64,000 nt of DNA from Pseudacidovorax sp. NFM-22. Lineage in GTDB: Bacteria > Pseudomonadota > Gammaproteobacteria > Burkholderiales > Burkholderiaceae_C. Of the stretch, positions 8,940-19,603 are shown in pieces. The stretch is taken from positions 124,001-188,000 of the forward strand of contig NZ_JACBFY010000006.1 of assembly GCF_021401245.1 (NCBI RefSeq). Reading direction: 5' to 3'. The first letter of the stretch is position 1; each line of letters opens with the position of its first letter. Under the pieces are notes generated by a model. The model did not search any database. It was not told the DNA's origin and worked only from the letters and a program-made list of their open reading frames with translations. Made by a program: the position numbers and the translations under genes.

Positions 8940-10430
8940 ATGACGAACAGAGACCGTTTCATGTCTTCTTCCGCCCTGGCTCGCCGCGTTCCGGCGCTGG
9001 CCTTCGCCGCCCTGTCCGGATTGACGCTGCTGGTGCCGATGCAGCCGGCCGTGGCCCAGGCGGCACAGGCCACCCGCACACTGCCCGACTTCACCGACCT
9101 GGTCGATCAGGTCGGTCCGTCGGTGGTCAACATCCGCACCGTGGAGCGGGTCACGCGCCGCGGTTCGGGGGAGATGGACGAGGAGATGCAGGAGTTCTTC
9201 CGCCGTTTCTTCGGCCAGCCGCTGCCCAATGCGCCACGGCAGAACCGGCCCCAGCAGCAGCCCCAGGAGGAAGAGCGACCCCGCGGCGTCGGCTCGGGCT
9301 TCATCCTCACCTCGGATGGCTATGTGATGACCAATGCGCACGTGGTCGAGGACGCCTCCGAAGTGATCGTCACGCTCACCGACAAGCGCGAGTTCAAGGC
9401 GCGCATCGTCGGCGCGGACAAGCGCACCGATGTGGCCGTGGTCAAGATCGATGCCACGGGCCTGCCCGCGGTGAAGGTGGGCGACATCTCCCGCCTGCGC
9501 GTGGGCGAATGGGTGATGGCCATCGGCTCGCCCTTCGGTCTGGAGAACACCGTGACGGCGGGCATCGTCAGCGCCAAGCAGCGCGACACCGGCGAATACC
9601 TGCCCTTCATCCAGACCGACGTGGCCATCAACCCGGGCAACTCGGGCGGACCGCTGATCAACATGCGCGGCGAGGTCGTGGGCATCAACAGCCAGATCTA
9701 TTCGCGCTCCGGCGGCTTCATGGGCATTTCCTTCTCGATCCCGATCGACGAGGCGATCCGCGTCAGCGACCAGCTGCGTGCGACGGGCCGCGTCTCCCGC
9801 GGGCGCATCGGCGTGCAGATCGACCAGGTGAGCAAGGATGTGGCGGAATCCATCGGCCTGCCCAAAGCGCAGGGCGCGCTGGTGCGCGGCGTGGAAAGCG
9901 GCTCGCCGGGCGACAAGGCCGGCATCGAGCCCGGCGACGTCATCCTGAAGTACGACGGCCGGGACATCGAGCGACCGAGCGACCTGCCGCGCATGGTCGG
10001 CAATACCAAGCCGGGCACCAAGACGACGGTGACCGTGTTCCGCCGGGGTGGGACGCGCGACCTGTCGATCACGGTCGCTGAACTGGAAGCCGACCAACCC
10101 ACCCGAAAGCCCGCCGCTGGCAAGGAGGAGCCGAAGCCATCCGTTTCGGCGGCTGCGAAGTCGCTCGGGTTGGCGGTGGCCGAACTCACCGAGGCCCAGC
10201 GGCGCGATCTCAAGCTGCGCGGCGGCGTCCGGGTCGAATCCGCCACCGACGCGGCGGCCCGCGCAGGCCTGCGCGAGGGCGACATCATCCTGTCGGTGGG
10301 CAATGTGGAAGTGGCCAGCCTCAAGGAATTCGACGCCGCACTGGCCAAGATGGACCGGAACAAGGCCGTCAGCGTGCTTTTCCGGCGTGGGGATTGGGCC
10401 CAGTACGCGTTGATCCGCCCCACCCGCTGA
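8940..10430 (+). CDS. mucD: DegP/MucD-type periplasmic serine protease
   Basis: HtrA-family protease and chaperone for misfolded envelope proteins. 496 residues. Signal peptide about 1-40 (cut near VAQA). The protease domain has His134 (TNAHVVED), Asp164 (RTDVAVV) and Ser235 (NPGNSGGPL). Two PDZ domains follow, at about 285-380 and 400-490. A Gln/Pro-rich loop (95-112) precedes the protease core. A second in-frame ATG at 8961 could be the start. Last gene of the sigma-E cascade here. Confidence 0.94.
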   Translation: MTNRDRFMSSSALARRVPALAFAALSGLTLLVPMQPAVAQAAQATRTLPDFTDLVDQVGPSVVNIRTVERVTRRGSGEMDEEMQEFFRRFFGQPLPNAPRQNRPQQQPQEEERPRGVGSGFILTSDGYVMTNAHVVEDASEVIVTLTDKREFKARIVGADKRTDVAVVKIDATGLPAVKVGDISRLRVGEWVMAIGSPFGLENTVTAGIVSAKQRDTGEYLPFIQTDVAINPGNSGGPLINMRGEVVGINSQIYSRSGGFMGISFSIPIDEAIRVSDQLRATGRVSRGRIGVQIDQVSKDVAESIGLPKAQGALVRGVESGSPGDKAGIEPGDVILKYDGRDIERPSDLPRMVGNTKPGTKTTVTVFRRGGTRDLSITVAELEADQPTRKPAAGKEEPKPSVSAAAKSLGLAVAELTEAQRRDLKLRGGVRVESATDAAARAGLREGDIILSVGNVEVASLKEFDAALAKMDRNKAVSVLFRRGDWAQYALIRPTR

Positions 10431-10855
10431 GCGCCGAGGACGGTGTCGGGGTCCCTCATGAGTGCCGTGGGCGGATTCCGAGTGGCCCCATCCATGACTT
10501 GGTTTTTGAGGCCATTCGGGCTTCGTGGGGCGGCCTTGACCGAGCCTCTCGGATAAAAATTTGCGAACACCCGGTGGAGGCTGATAGGGCGCATCGCGTT
10601 GTCGGGATCCCAGGCGCTAACAACCATTTCGGTAGAATGCGGCCGCCTCAGTGCGGTTTTGCTTCATAAGCGCCCATCGCTTGTTCACGATGCGGGATTC
10701 AAGGTCGCGATGCACCGTCGGTCCACAGATCGCCCACAAGTTGTCCAGAAAACAGCCCACAACGGCTGTGAATAAGGTGTTGATAAATTCCTGTTGCTGA
10801 CCTGCAACGAGGCTTCCCCGGCGTCCGCCGGCCTGTACGCGCCCCCCGTTTTGCC

Positions 10856-10861
10856 TACAAT
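10856..10861 (+). promoter_or_regulatory. -10 element of the small-RNA candidate
   Basis: TACAAT, five of six consensus bases, placed so that transcription would start at about 10868, exactly at the first hairpin. The -35 region is weak (CTGTAC at 10833-10838 with 17-bp spacing). Confidence 0.5.
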
Positions 10862-10868
10862 GAAGTTC

Positions 10869-10933
10869 CAACTACTGCAGTTGCCATTGCTTGTTGGTTC
10901 AGGGCGCGTCTGCCGAGGACGCGCCCTTTTTTC
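10869..10933 (+). ncRNA. Candidate small RNA or lepA leader
   Basis: About 65 bases. Hairpin 1: CAACT (10869-10873), loop ACTGC, AGTTG (10879-10883). A single-stranded stretch of 18 bases follows. Hairpin 2 is a perfect 9-bp GC-rich stem, GGGCGCGTC (10902-10910) and GACGCGCCC (10918-10926), followed by six T. With the TACAAT box just upstream it has all parts of a free-standing small transcript. It could instead be an attenuator in the lepA leader. Expression is not shown by sequence alone. Confidence 0.5.
10902..10932 (+). terminator. Rho-independent terminator before lepA
   Basis: Perfect 9-bp stem, 7-base loop (TGCCGAG) and a run of six T at 10927-10932. It stands 470 bp after mucD with no protein gene in front, so it probably ends the small RNA candidate. 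Confidence 0.85.
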
Positions 10934-10988
10934 TTGTGCGCGTCGCCCTGCTGCACCAGCAAATTCAAAGACTTAAGTCTTCTCGTTG

Positions 10989-12800
<1,812 letters not shown>

Positions 12801-12852
12801 GCGGACCCGCCGGTCCGCCGCCACTCAGCTTCTCCCAGAACAATTCCAAGCG

Positions 12853-13827
12853 ATGCCCATCCTCACCTCCCTGATCCTCGCCGCGTTCGCCGGCTACATC
12901 GGCGCCTGGTACGTCGGCGCGGTGGAGGGCAACTTCGCCCTGCTGCTGTTCCTGGCCACCGTCGTCACCGGCCTGTACTGGCTGGCCGAGCGGCTGGTCT
13001 TCCTGCCGCGCCGCCGCCAGGCGGCGCAGGCCTTCGAGGCCACGCAGGCCCAGCGCCGCGAGGAACTCGCACGCCAGGGCATCGACCGGCTCGATACCGA
13101 CGACGGCGGCAAGACCCGCGAACGGCTGCTGGCCCAGCCCTGGTGGCTGGACTGGACGGCCGGGCTGTTCCCGGTGATCCTGGTCGTGTTCCTGCTGCGT
13201 TCCTTCGTGGCGGAGCCCTTCAAGATCCCGTCCGGCTCGATGATGCCGACGCTGCTGACCGGTGACCTCATCCTCGTCAACAAGTTCACCTACGGTCTGC
13301 GCCTGCCGGTGCTGGGCACCAAGCTCACCGAGGGCACGCCGCTGGCCCGGGGCGACGTGGTCGTGTTCCGCTATCCGCCGCAGCCATCGATGGACTACAT
13401 CAAGCGCGTCGTCGGCGTGCCGGGCGACGAGGTGTCCTACCAGAACAAGCGGCTGACCATCAACGGCCAGCCCGTGAGCAAGGACCCGCTGCCCGACTAC
13501 TTCGACGAAGACACGATGCGCTACTCGAAGCAGTACTCCGAGAAGCTGGGCGCCGTCGAGCACCGGATCCTCAACGACGACAGCCGCCGTGCGGGCCTGT
13601 CGGACGCCGAGATCATGGCCTTCCCCAACCGTGAAAATTGTCGTTACAGTGTTGAAGGGTTTGTTTGCAAAGTGCCCGCCGGTCATTACTTCATGATGGG
13701 CGACAACCGCGACAACTCCCTCGATTCGCGCTATTGGGGTTTCGTGCCGGACCAGAACGTCGTGGGCCGTGCCTTCTTCGTCTGGATGAACTTCGGCAAC
13801 CTCAAGCGGATCGGGCCATTCCACTGA
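12853..13827 (+). CDS. lepB: Signal peptidase I
   Basis: Inner-membrane serine protease that removes signal peptides of exported proteins. 324 residues. Membrane segments at about 1-22, 28-48 and 103-122. Catalytic Ser129 in PSGSMMPTLL and Lys184 in MDYIKRVVGVPGDE form the Ser-Lys dyad. The C-terminal box MMGDNRDNSLDSRYWGFV is present. Between lepA and a small single-pass protein in the lepA-lepB-rnc-era order. Confidence 0.96.
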   Translation: MPILTSLILAAFAGYIGAWYVGAVEGNFALLLFLATVVTGLYWLAERLVFLPRRRQAAQAFEATQAQRREELARQGIDRLDTDDGGKTRERLLAQPWWLDWTAGLFPVILVVFLLRSFVAEPFKIPSGSMMPTLLTGDLILVNKFTYGLRLPVLGTKLTEGTPLARGDVVVFRYPPQPSMDYIKRVVGVPGDEVSYQNKRLTINGQPVSKDPLPDYFDEDTMRYSKQYSEKLGAVEHRILNDDSRRAGLSDAEIMAFPNRENCRYSVEGFVCKVPAGHYFMMGDNRDNSLDSRYWGFVPDQNVVGRAFFVWMNFGNLKRIGPFH

Positions 13828-13890
13828 TCAGGCGCCGCAGCGTGGCGGCGGGCAACGAGGGCGGGTCATCCCGGCGAAGGAGTGAAGTTC

Positions 13891-14247
13891 ATGAGGGCAG
13901 GCGAAGGCAGAACCCGTCAGCGGGGCATTTCGTTCATCGGGCTGTTGTTCGTCGTGGTCGTGCTGGGCTGTGTTGGCGTGGTCGCCGCCCAGCTGGTGCC
14001 CACGCTGATCGAGTACCAGGCCATCATGAAGGCGGCGGAGCGGGCCAAGGCCGGCACCACCGTGCCCGAGGTCCGCTCGCTGTTCGACCGGGGCCAGGCC
14101 ATCGACGACTTCACCGCCATCTCGGGCAAGGACCTGGAGGTGCAGAAGGTGGGCGACAAGGTGGTGGTCTCCTTTGCCTACGAGAAGCAGATCCATCTGG
14201 TCGGACCGGCCTGGCTGCTGATGAAATACTCCGGCCGCACCGACTGA
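13891..14247 (+). CDS. DUF4845 family single-pass membrane protein
   Basis: 118 residues of unknown function, recognised as the DUF4845-type protein commonly found between lepB and rnc in betaproteobacteria. A positively charged start is followed by [21 protein letters not shown], a membrane helix at about 17-38 that resembles a type IV pilin-like N-terminus. The rest is predicted periplasmic. ATG 13891 is chosen because GAAGGAG lies about 8 bases upstream; GTG 13882 is an alternative. Confidence 0.8.
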   Translation: MRAGEGRTRQRGISFIGLLFVVVVLGCVGVVAAQLVPTLIEYQAIMKAAERAKAGTTVPEVRSLFDRGQAIDDFTAISGKDLEVQKVGDKVVVSFAYEKQIHLVGPAWLLMKYSGRTD

Positions 14248-14302
14248 GAGCCCCTCCGGGTTCCAGCAGGCTGCGGCACCACAACGACAGGGAAGTCTTC
14301 AC

Positions 14303-14989
14303 GTGAATCCGAGCAGCCTGGCGGCGCTCCAGGCGCGCCTGGGGCATGCCTTCTCCGACGAGCGCCTGCTGCAGCGGGCGCTCACGCACCGCAGCTATTC
14401 GGCCGAGCACAACGAGCGCCTGGAATTCCTGGGCGATTCGGTGCTGGGCCTGGCCATCTCGCATCTGCTCTACACCCGACTGGCCCGCCAGGCCGAGGGT
14501 GACCTGTCGCGCGTGCGCGCGAACCTCGTGAAGCAGGACACCCTGCACGGCATCGCGCAACGCCTGCAACTGCCCGGCCTGCTGCGGCTGGGCGAGGGCG
14601 AGGCCCGCTCGGGCGGTGCGGCCCGGCCGTCGATCCTGGCCGATGCGGTCGAGGCGCTGATCGGCGCCGTCTACCTGGACGCCGGCTTCGGCCCGGCACA
14701 GGCGCTGGTCCAGCGGCTCTATGCGGGCGTCGACATCGACCCGCAGATGAGCGCCGCCTCCAAGGACCCCAAGACCGAACTGCAGGAATGGCTGCAGGGC
14801 CACAAAATGAAACTGCCGGCCTACCGCGTCGTCGGTACCCTGGGCGCCGCGCACAAGCAGACCTTCGAGGTCGAGTGCGAGGTGCCGGAACTGGGCCTGG
14901 TCGAGCGCGGCAGCGGCGGCTCCCGACGGGCCGGCGAGCAGGCGGCGGCCGCCACCATGCTGCAGCGCCTGAAGACCCGCGGCCGCTGA
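14303..14989 (+). CDS. rnc: Ribonuclease III
   Basis: Double-strand-specific endoribonuclease for rRNA and mRNA processing. 228 residues with a GTG start. The catalytic signature [16 protein letters not shown] is at about 39-54, and the second acidic cluster [15 protein letters not shown] near 114-128. A double-stranded-RNA-binding domain (152-225) starts [11 protein letters not shown] and ends [10 protein letters not shown]. Followed by era, the usual partner. Confidence 0.97.
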   Translation: MNPSSLAALQARLGHAFSDERLLQRALTHRSYSAEHNERLEFLGDSVLGLAISHLLYTRLARQAEGDLSRVRANLVKQDTLHGIAQRLQLPGLLRLGEGEARSGGAARPSILADAVEALIGAVYLDAGFGPAQALVQRLYAGVDIDPQMSAASKDPKTELQEWLQGHKMKLPAYRVVGTLGAAHKQTFEVECEVPELGLVERGSGGSRRAGEQAAAATMLQRLKTRGR

Positions 14990-15006
14990 ACCTCCCCCTT
15001 GCTGTC

Positions 15007-16059
15007 ATGAACGACCACAACGACCTTCCCGACCTTCCTTCCGAACCCGACCACGATCCCGTGCCCGACCACATGCCGCCCATGCCGGCGATGCCCGCCG
15101 GCGTGCAGGCCGAGCCCATCCCGGGCCAGCGTTGCGGGTTGGTGGCCATCGTCGGCAAGCCCAACGTCGGCAAGTCCACGCTGATGAATGCGCTGGTGGG
15201 CCAGAAGATCAGCATCACCTCGCGCAAGGCCCAGACCACGCGCCACCGCATCACCGGCATTCGTACGGTGGCCGATGCCGAGGGCCCGGGCGGCACGCAG
15301 TTCGTGTTCGTCGACACGCCCGGCTTCCAGACGCGCCATGCCAATGCGCTCAACCGCTCGCTCAACAAGACGGTGCTCGGCGCGGTGGCCGATGTGGACC
15401 TGATCCTGTTCGTGGTCGAGGCCGGCCGTTTCACGTCGGCGGACGCCAAGGTGCTGGGCCTGCTCGACCGCAACATCCCCGTGCTGCTGATCGCCAACAA
15501 GCTCGACACCGTGCTGCGCCGCGCCGACCTGGCCCCGTGGCTGCAGCAGATGCAGCGCGAGCACGGCGGCGAGGCGCAGGACCGCTTCGCCGAGTTCGTG
15601 CCCATGTCGGCCAAGAATGCCAAGGACATCGAGCGCCTGTTCGCCATCTGCGCCAAGTACCTGCCCGAGCAGAACTGGTGGTACGACGCCGAGGAGCTGA
15701 CCGACCGCAGCGAGAAATTCCTGGCCGGCGAGACGGTGCGCGAAAAGCTCTTCCGCCTGACCGGCGACGAGCTGCCCTACACCTCCACCGTGGTCGTCGA
15801 CAAGTTCGAGGAAGAGCCGCCGCAGAAGAAGGGCCACAAGCGCCTCGTCAAGATCGCCGCCACCATCGTGGTGGAGCGCGACGGCCACAAGGCCATGGTG
15901 ATCGGCGACAAGGGCGAGCGCATCAAGCGCATCGGCATGGAGACGCGCCAGGAGCTGGAGAAGCTGATGGACGCCAAGGTGTTCATCGAGCTGTGGGTGA
16001 AGGTGCGCTCCGGCTGGGCCGACGACGAGGCCCGCGTGAAAAGCTTCGGCTACGAGTGA
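15007..16059 (+). CDS. era: GTPase Era
   Basis: GTPase that binds the 3' end of 16S rRNA during 30S assembly. 350 residues. G1 GKPNVGKST, switch II DTPGF, and NKLD are present. The C-terminal KH domain contains [15 protein letters not shown]. An acidic, proline- and methionine-rich extension of about 40 residues precedes the usual N-terminus; in-frame ATG codons at 15073 and 15082 could be the real start. Its stop is separated from recO by one base. Confidence 0.95.
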   Translation: MNDHNDLPDLPSEPDHDPVPDHMPPMPAMPAGVQAEPIPGQRCGLVAIVGKPNVGKSTLMNALVGQKISITSRKAQTTRHRITGIRTVADAEGPGGTQFVFVDTPGFQTRHANALNRSLNKTVLGAVADVDLILFVVEAGRFTSADAKVLGLLDRNIPVLLIANKLDTVLRRADLAPWLQQMQREHGGEAQDRFAEFVPMSAKNAKDIERLFAICAKYLPEQNWWYDAEELTDRSEKFLAGETVREKLFRLTGDELPYTSTVVVDKFEEEPPQKKGHKRLVKIAATIVVERDGHKAMVIGDKGERIKRIGMETRQELEKLMDAKVFIELWVKVRSGWADDEARVKSFGYE

Positions 16060-16060
16060 C

Positions 16061-16840
16061 GTGGCGACCAGCCGCCGGGTCGCACATGAACCCGCCTTCG
16101 TGCTGCACCGCTACGACTGGAGCGAGTCCAGCCTGATCCTGGAGGTGTTCACCCGCCACCACGGGCGCATCGCGCTGGTGGCCAAGGGGGCGAAGCGGCC
16201 GAGCTCCAACTTCCGGCCGGTGCTGCTGCCGCTGCAGCCGCTGCAGCTGGCCTTCGGCGGCGATGCCGAGGTGCGCACGCTCAAGTCCGCCGAATGGATG
16301 GGCGGCCATGTCATGCCCACCGGCGACGCGCTGATGTCGGGCTACTACCTCAACGAGTTGCTGCTGCGCCTGCTGGCGCGCGAGGATGCGCACGCGGCCC
16401 TGTTCGACGCCTATGCGGCCGTGGTGCAGGTGCTGGGCACGCCGCAGGACCCGGCCTCGCAGCAGGCGGTGCAGGCCTCGGCCCTGCGGGCCTTCGAGCT
16501 GCTGCTGCTGCGCGAGATCGGCTTCCTGCCCGACCTGGACGCGCAGACCTCTACGCTGGCGCCGCTCGCCCCGGGCGGCCGCTACCTGCTGCTGCCTGAA
16601 ACCGGCCTGCGCGAGGCCGGCGAGGACGAGCCCGCGTCCATCGGCGCCGAAGGCTGGCAGTCGCTGCAGCGTGCACTCGCCGACCATGCCCCCTTCACCC
16701 GCACGCTGCGCACCGTGGCCGAACTGTCGCCCGGCGCCAGCGGCGCGTTGCGCAGCCAGCTGCGCCAACTGCTCCACTACCATTGCGGCGTCGCCCAGCT
16801 GCGCACCCGGCAGATGATGCGCGACCTGCAGGATCTGTGA
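16061..16840 (+). CDS. recO: DNA repair protein RecO
   Basis: Mediator that loads RecA on SSB-coated DNA with RecR. 259 residues, GTG start one base after the era stop. The N-terminal OB-fold shows [23 protein letters not shown] and [13 protein letters not shown]; the leucine-rich helical C-terminal part contains [17 protein letters not shown] and [13 protein letters not shown]. The era-recO-pdxJ-acpS order is common in proteobacteria. Confidence 0.94.
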   Translation: MATSRRVAHEPAFVLHRYDWSESSLILEVFTRHHGRIALVAKGAKRPSSNFRPVLLPLQPLQLAFGGDAEVRTLKSAEWMGGHVMPTGDALMSGYYLNELLLRLLAREDAHAALFDAYAAVVQVLGTPQDPASQQAVQASALRAFELLLLREIGFLPDLDAQTSTLAPLAPGGRYLLLPETGLREAGEDEPASIGAEGWQSLQRALADHAPFTRTLRTVAELSPGASGALRSQLRQLLHYHCGVAQLRTRQMMRDLQDL

Positions 16841-16898
16841 GGCGCGTCCGGCCACCGGCCGCAGCGCGTGCCTCACAGTCCAAGCCGAAGGTCCATCC

Positions 16899-17663
16899 GT
16901 GAACACCGCCACTTCCTCCCGCACGGCACTGTCCGTCAACGTCAACAAGGTCGCGCTGCTGCGCAACACCCGCCACCTGGGCATTCCCAGCGTCACCCGC
17001 GCGGCCACGCTGTGCCTGCAGGCTGGGGCGCACGGCATCACCGTGCATCCGCGGCCGGACGCCCGCCACATCCGCGCCGACGACGTGCACGAACTGCACG
17101 CGCTGCTGAAGCAGGACTGGCCGGGCGTGGAGTTCAACATCGAAGGCAATCCCTTCCACAACCTGATGGACTTCGTGCGTGAGCTGCGCCCGCACCAGGC
17201 CACCTTCGTGCCCGACAGCGAGGACCAGTTCACCAGCGACCATGGCTGGACCTTCCCGCAGGACGCCGAGCGCCTGCGCCCGCTGATCGCCGAGGCGAAG
17301 GCCCTGGGTGTGCGCGTGAGCCTGTTCATGGACCCGGCGCCCGAGATGATGGCCGCCGCCCGTGCCGTCGGTGCCGACCGGGTCGAGCTCTACACCGAAG
17401 GCTATGCCGCCTCCCGCGGCCGGCCCGATGCCGACGCCGTGCTGGCCCGTTACGCCGCCGCTGCCCAGGCCGCGCAGGCGGTCGGCCTCGACGTGAACGC
17501 CGGCCACGACCTGAGCCAGGACAACCTCGCCGACTTCCTGCGCGCCGTGCCGCAGGTCAAGGAGGTCTCCATCGGTCATGCCTTCGTCGCCGATGCGCTC
17601 GAAGCCGGCTACGCCGCCACCACGCGCGCCTACCTGGCCTGCATCGAGGCCGCGGCATCGTGA
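16899..17663 (+). CDS. pdxJ: Pyridoxine 5'-phosphate synthase
   Basis: Last ring-closing step of DXP-dependent vitamin B6 synthesis, from 1-deoxyxylulose 5-phosphate and 3-amino-2-oxopropyl phosphate. 254 residues, GTG start. TIM-barrel motifs visible: [35 protein letters not shown] and [11 protein letters not shown]. The first strand reads [13 protein letters not shown] rather than the better-known VNIDHVATLRNAR, so a lysine stands where many homologs have histidine. Its end overlaps acpS by 4 bases. Confidence 0.94.
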   Translation: MNTATSSRTALSVNVNKVALLRNTRHLGIPSVTRAATLCLQAGAHGITVHPRPDARHIRADDVHELHALLKQDWPGVEFNIEGNPFHNLMDFVRELRPHQATFVPDSEDQFTSDHGWTFPQDAERLRPLIAEAKALGVRVSLFMDPAPEMMAAARAVGADRVELYTEGYAASRGRPDADAVLARYAAAAQAAQAVGLDVNAGHDLSQDNLADFLRAVPQVKEVSIGHAFVADALEAGYAATTRAYLACIEAAAS

Positions 17664-18058
17664 TCCACGGCATCGGCACCGACCTCTGCGACATCCGCCG
17701 CATCGAGGCCACGGTCGGCCGCCAGGGCGACCGTTTCGCCGAGCGTGTGCTCGGCGATGCCGAACTCGCCATCTGGCGCCAGCGCAGCAGCCGCTGGCCC
17801 GCGCGCGGCATGCGCTACCTCGCCACCCGTTTCTCGGCCAAGGAGGCCTTCAGCAAGGCCATCGGGCTGGGCATGCGCATGCCCATGAGCTGGAAGCTGT
17901 GCGAGGTCCTCAACGACCGCAGCGGCAAGCCCTACATCGCGCTGCACGACCCGCTCAAAAGCTGGTTCGAGGCCCAGGGCCTGAGCGCGCATGTGACCGT
18001 CACCGATGAGGCCGACTACGCGGCCAGCTTCGTGGTGGTCGAGAAGCAGACCCCATGA
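17660..18058 (+). CDS. acpS: Holo-[acyl-carrier-protein] synthase
   Basis: Transfers 4'-phosphopantetheine from CoA to Ser37 of ACP. 132 residues. Metal-binding [13 protein letters not shown] is at 3-15 and [13 protein letters not shown] at about 55-67. GTG start inside the pdxJ stop (GTGA), and an ATGA overlap with nagZ, so the three genes are translationally coupled. It activates the acpP product at 4270. Confidence 0.96.
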   Translation: MIHGIGTDLCDIRRIEATVGRQGDRFAERVLGDAELAIWRQRSSRWPARGMRYLATRFSAKEAFSKAIGLGMRMPMSWKLCEVLNDRSGKPYIALHDPLKSWFEAQGLSAHVTVTDEADYAASFVVVEKQTP

Positions 18059-19158
18059 CCGATTCCCCGCTCATCATCGACGTCGCCGGCACCACCCTCA
18101 CGGCCGACGACCGGCGCCGTCTGCAGCACCCGCTCGTGGGCGGCTGCATCTACTTCAGCCGCAATTTCGAGAGCCGGGCGCAGATCACGGCGCTCTCGGC
18201 CGAGATCCGGGCGCTGCGGCCCGACCTGCTGATCGCCGTGGACCATGAAGGCGGCCGCGTGCAGCGCTTCCGCACGGACGGCTTCACGGTGCTGCCGTCC
18301 ATGCGTGCGCTGGGCGCGCTGTGGCAGTCGGGCGGCGACGGCCCGCAGCGCGCGTTGAACGCCGCTGCCGCACTCGGCCAGGTGCTTGCGGCGGAGCTGC
18401 GCGCCTGCGGCATCGGCTTTTCCTTCGCGCCAGTGCTGGACCTGGACCACGCCGATGCGGCGGCGGGCGAGGCGCCGGCCTCGCGCAGCGCCGTCATCGG
18501 CAACCGCAGCTTCCACCGCGACCCGGCCGTCGTCGCAGCGCTCGCCCGGGCGGTGATGCACGGCCTGCGCGATGCTGGCATGGCCCACTGCGGCAAGCAT
18601 TTCCCTGGGCACGGCTTCGCAGCGGCCGACTCGCATGTGGCCGTGCCGGTCGACCCCCGCGGGCTGGAAGACCTCCTGGCCGACGATGTCGCGCCCTATG
18701 ACTGGCTCAGCGCCAGCCTGGCGGCGGTGATGCCGGCCCACGTCGTCTATCCGGCGGTCGACGCGCGGCCGGCGGGCTTCTCGCGGCGATGGCTGCAGGA
18801 GGTGCTGCGCGGGCGGCTGGGCTTCACCGGAGCGGTCATCAGCGACGACCTGAGCATGGAAGGCGCGCGCCACCTCGAAGGCCGGCTGTTGACGCCGGCC
18901 CAGGCGGCGCTACAGGCCCTGCAGGCTGGCTGCGACCTGGCCCTGCTGTGCAACCAGAGCCTGGAGGGCGGCGCAGTGCTGGACGAATTCCTGGACGCGA
19001 TGGCGCAGGCGCGTGCGCGCGGCGAACTCGCGCCATCGCCCGAACGCGAAGCCCGCCGCCGTGCCCTGCTGCCGCGCGGCGAGGCCCTGGGCTGGGATGC
19101 GCTGATGGCCGATGCAGGCTATCGCCACGCCCGCGCGCTGCTGCCCGCCACGGTCTAA
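18055..19158 (+). CDS. nagZ: Beta-N-acetylhexosaminidase NagZ
   Basis: Cytosolic glycoside hydrolase family 3 enzyme that removes GlcNAc from recycled muropeptides; in some species its products induce AmpC beta-lactamase. 367 residues. Substrate-binding [10 protein letters not shown], the catalytic loop [18 protein letters not shown] with its His, and the nucleophile region SDDLSMEGA are visible. It ends the lepA-nagZ stretch; a palindromic repeat begins immediately after the stop codon. Confidence 0.94.
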   Translation: MTDSPLIIDVAGTTLTADDRRRLQHPLVGGCIYFSRNFESRAQITALSAEIRALRPDLLIAVDHEGGRVQRFRTDGFTVLPSMRALGALWQSGGDGPQRALNAAAALGQVLAAELRACGIGFSFAPVLDLDHADAAAGEAPASRSAVIGNRSFHRDPAVVAALARAVMHGLRDAGMAHCGKHFPGHGFAAADSHVAVPVDPRGLEDLLADDVAPYDWLSASLAAVMPAHVVYPAVDARPAGFSRRWLQEVLRGRLGFTGAVISDDLSMEGARHLEGRLLTPAQAALQALQAGCDLALLCNQSLEGGAVLDEFLDAMAQARARGELAPSPEREARRRALLPRGEALGWDALMADAGYRHARALLPATV

Positions 19159-19319
19159 AGAAGGTGTGAACGAACCCGCCATGCCCGCTCGTTCTGCCAA
19201 AACACGCCCACTCCGCGTTGCAAATGCTCGCCATAGCCCAAGCTATGGCTGCGCTTTGCGCCTTGATTGGCCGCGTTTTGGCAGCCCGCTCGGTCACGCC
19301 GGATTCATTCACACCTTCT
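19159..19319. repeat. 161-bp imperfect palindromic intergenic repeat
   Basis: The left arm starts AGAAGGTGTGAACGAA and the right arm ends with its near complement TTCATTCACACCTTCT. The arms are about 79 bases long and meet at CCATAGC / GCTATGG (19231-19248). The shared inner block TGCCAAAAC is also mirrored. It fills the whole space between the nagZ stop and the next gene's leader. Both strands can be read as short similar peptides, which is a by-product of the symmetry. The transcript would form a very long hairpin. The form fits a dispersed non-autonomous repeat; no other copy is in this window. Confidence 0.8.
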
Positions 19320-19327
19320 GAGCTGCC

Positions 19328-19561
19328 ATGGCAACCACCATGCTGCAGGTGAAGGTCAAGCCCAATGCCCGGGCCAGCACGCTGGTGCAACAGGAGGACG
19401 GCACCTGGCTGGCCCAGCTCAAGTCGCCCCCGGTGGACGGCAAGGCCAATGCCGAGCTGATCGGCCTGGTGGCGAAGCAACTGGGCGTGCCCAAGGCGGC
19501 CGTCGACATCCACGCCGGTGCGGGCGGGCGGATGAAGCTGGTGAAGGTGCAGCAGCGCTAG
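19328..19561 (+). CDS. DUF167 (YggU) family protein
   Basis: 77-residue protein of unknown biochemical role. The family signature VKVKPNARAS at the start and SPPVDGKANAELIGLVAKQLGVPKAAV in the middle are clear. Usual length is 75-100 residues. The ATG stands just after the palindromic repeat, so the repeat forms part of any upstream leader. Convergent with lysS, 42 bp between stops. Confidence 0.9.
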   Translation: MATTMLQVKVKPNARASTLVQQEDGTWLAQLKSPPVDGKANAELIGLVAKQLGVPKAAVDIHAGAGGRMKLVKVQQR

Positions 19562-19603
19562 CGCGGCCAGGCCGCCGCGCCGGCCTTCGGAAGGAGAAGG
19601 CGT

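Larger units (their letters stand above)
10431..10988 (+). other. 558-bp gap between mucD and lepA
   Basis: No credible protein gene. The first 200 bp show nothing clear. At 10767-10775 the minus strand reads TTATTCACA, a DnaA-box match, with weaker box-like sequences nearby (TCCACAG, TTGTCCAG). From 10856 there is a compact promoter / hairpin / terminator unit, annotated separately as a small-RNA candidate. A 14-bp perfect palindrome, AAGACTTAAGTCTT (10968-10981), ends 7 bases before the lepA start. Confidence 0.7.

Noticed and set aside
7308-10097. A 929-codon minus-strand open frame opposite mucB and mucD
   Set aside because: The plus-strand sigma-E cascade is complete and in order; the minus frame has no recognisable motif.
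10441-10640. TTGACC at 10536 with the following ATAAAAAT as a promoter
   Set aside because: Spacing is about 12 bp, too short for a standard promoter.
10700-10790. DnaA-box-like cluster (one exact TTATTCACA on the minus strand plus near matches and an AT-rich patch), a possible replication origin
   Set aside because: Only one exact box, and no dnaA, dnaN, gyrB or rnpA-rpmH nearby. Gene context (mucD-lepA) is not an origin region.
19112-19513. Short peptides readable on both strands of the 161-bp palindrome
   Set aside because: They resemble each other only because the DNA is palindromic; neither has a binding site or homology I can name.
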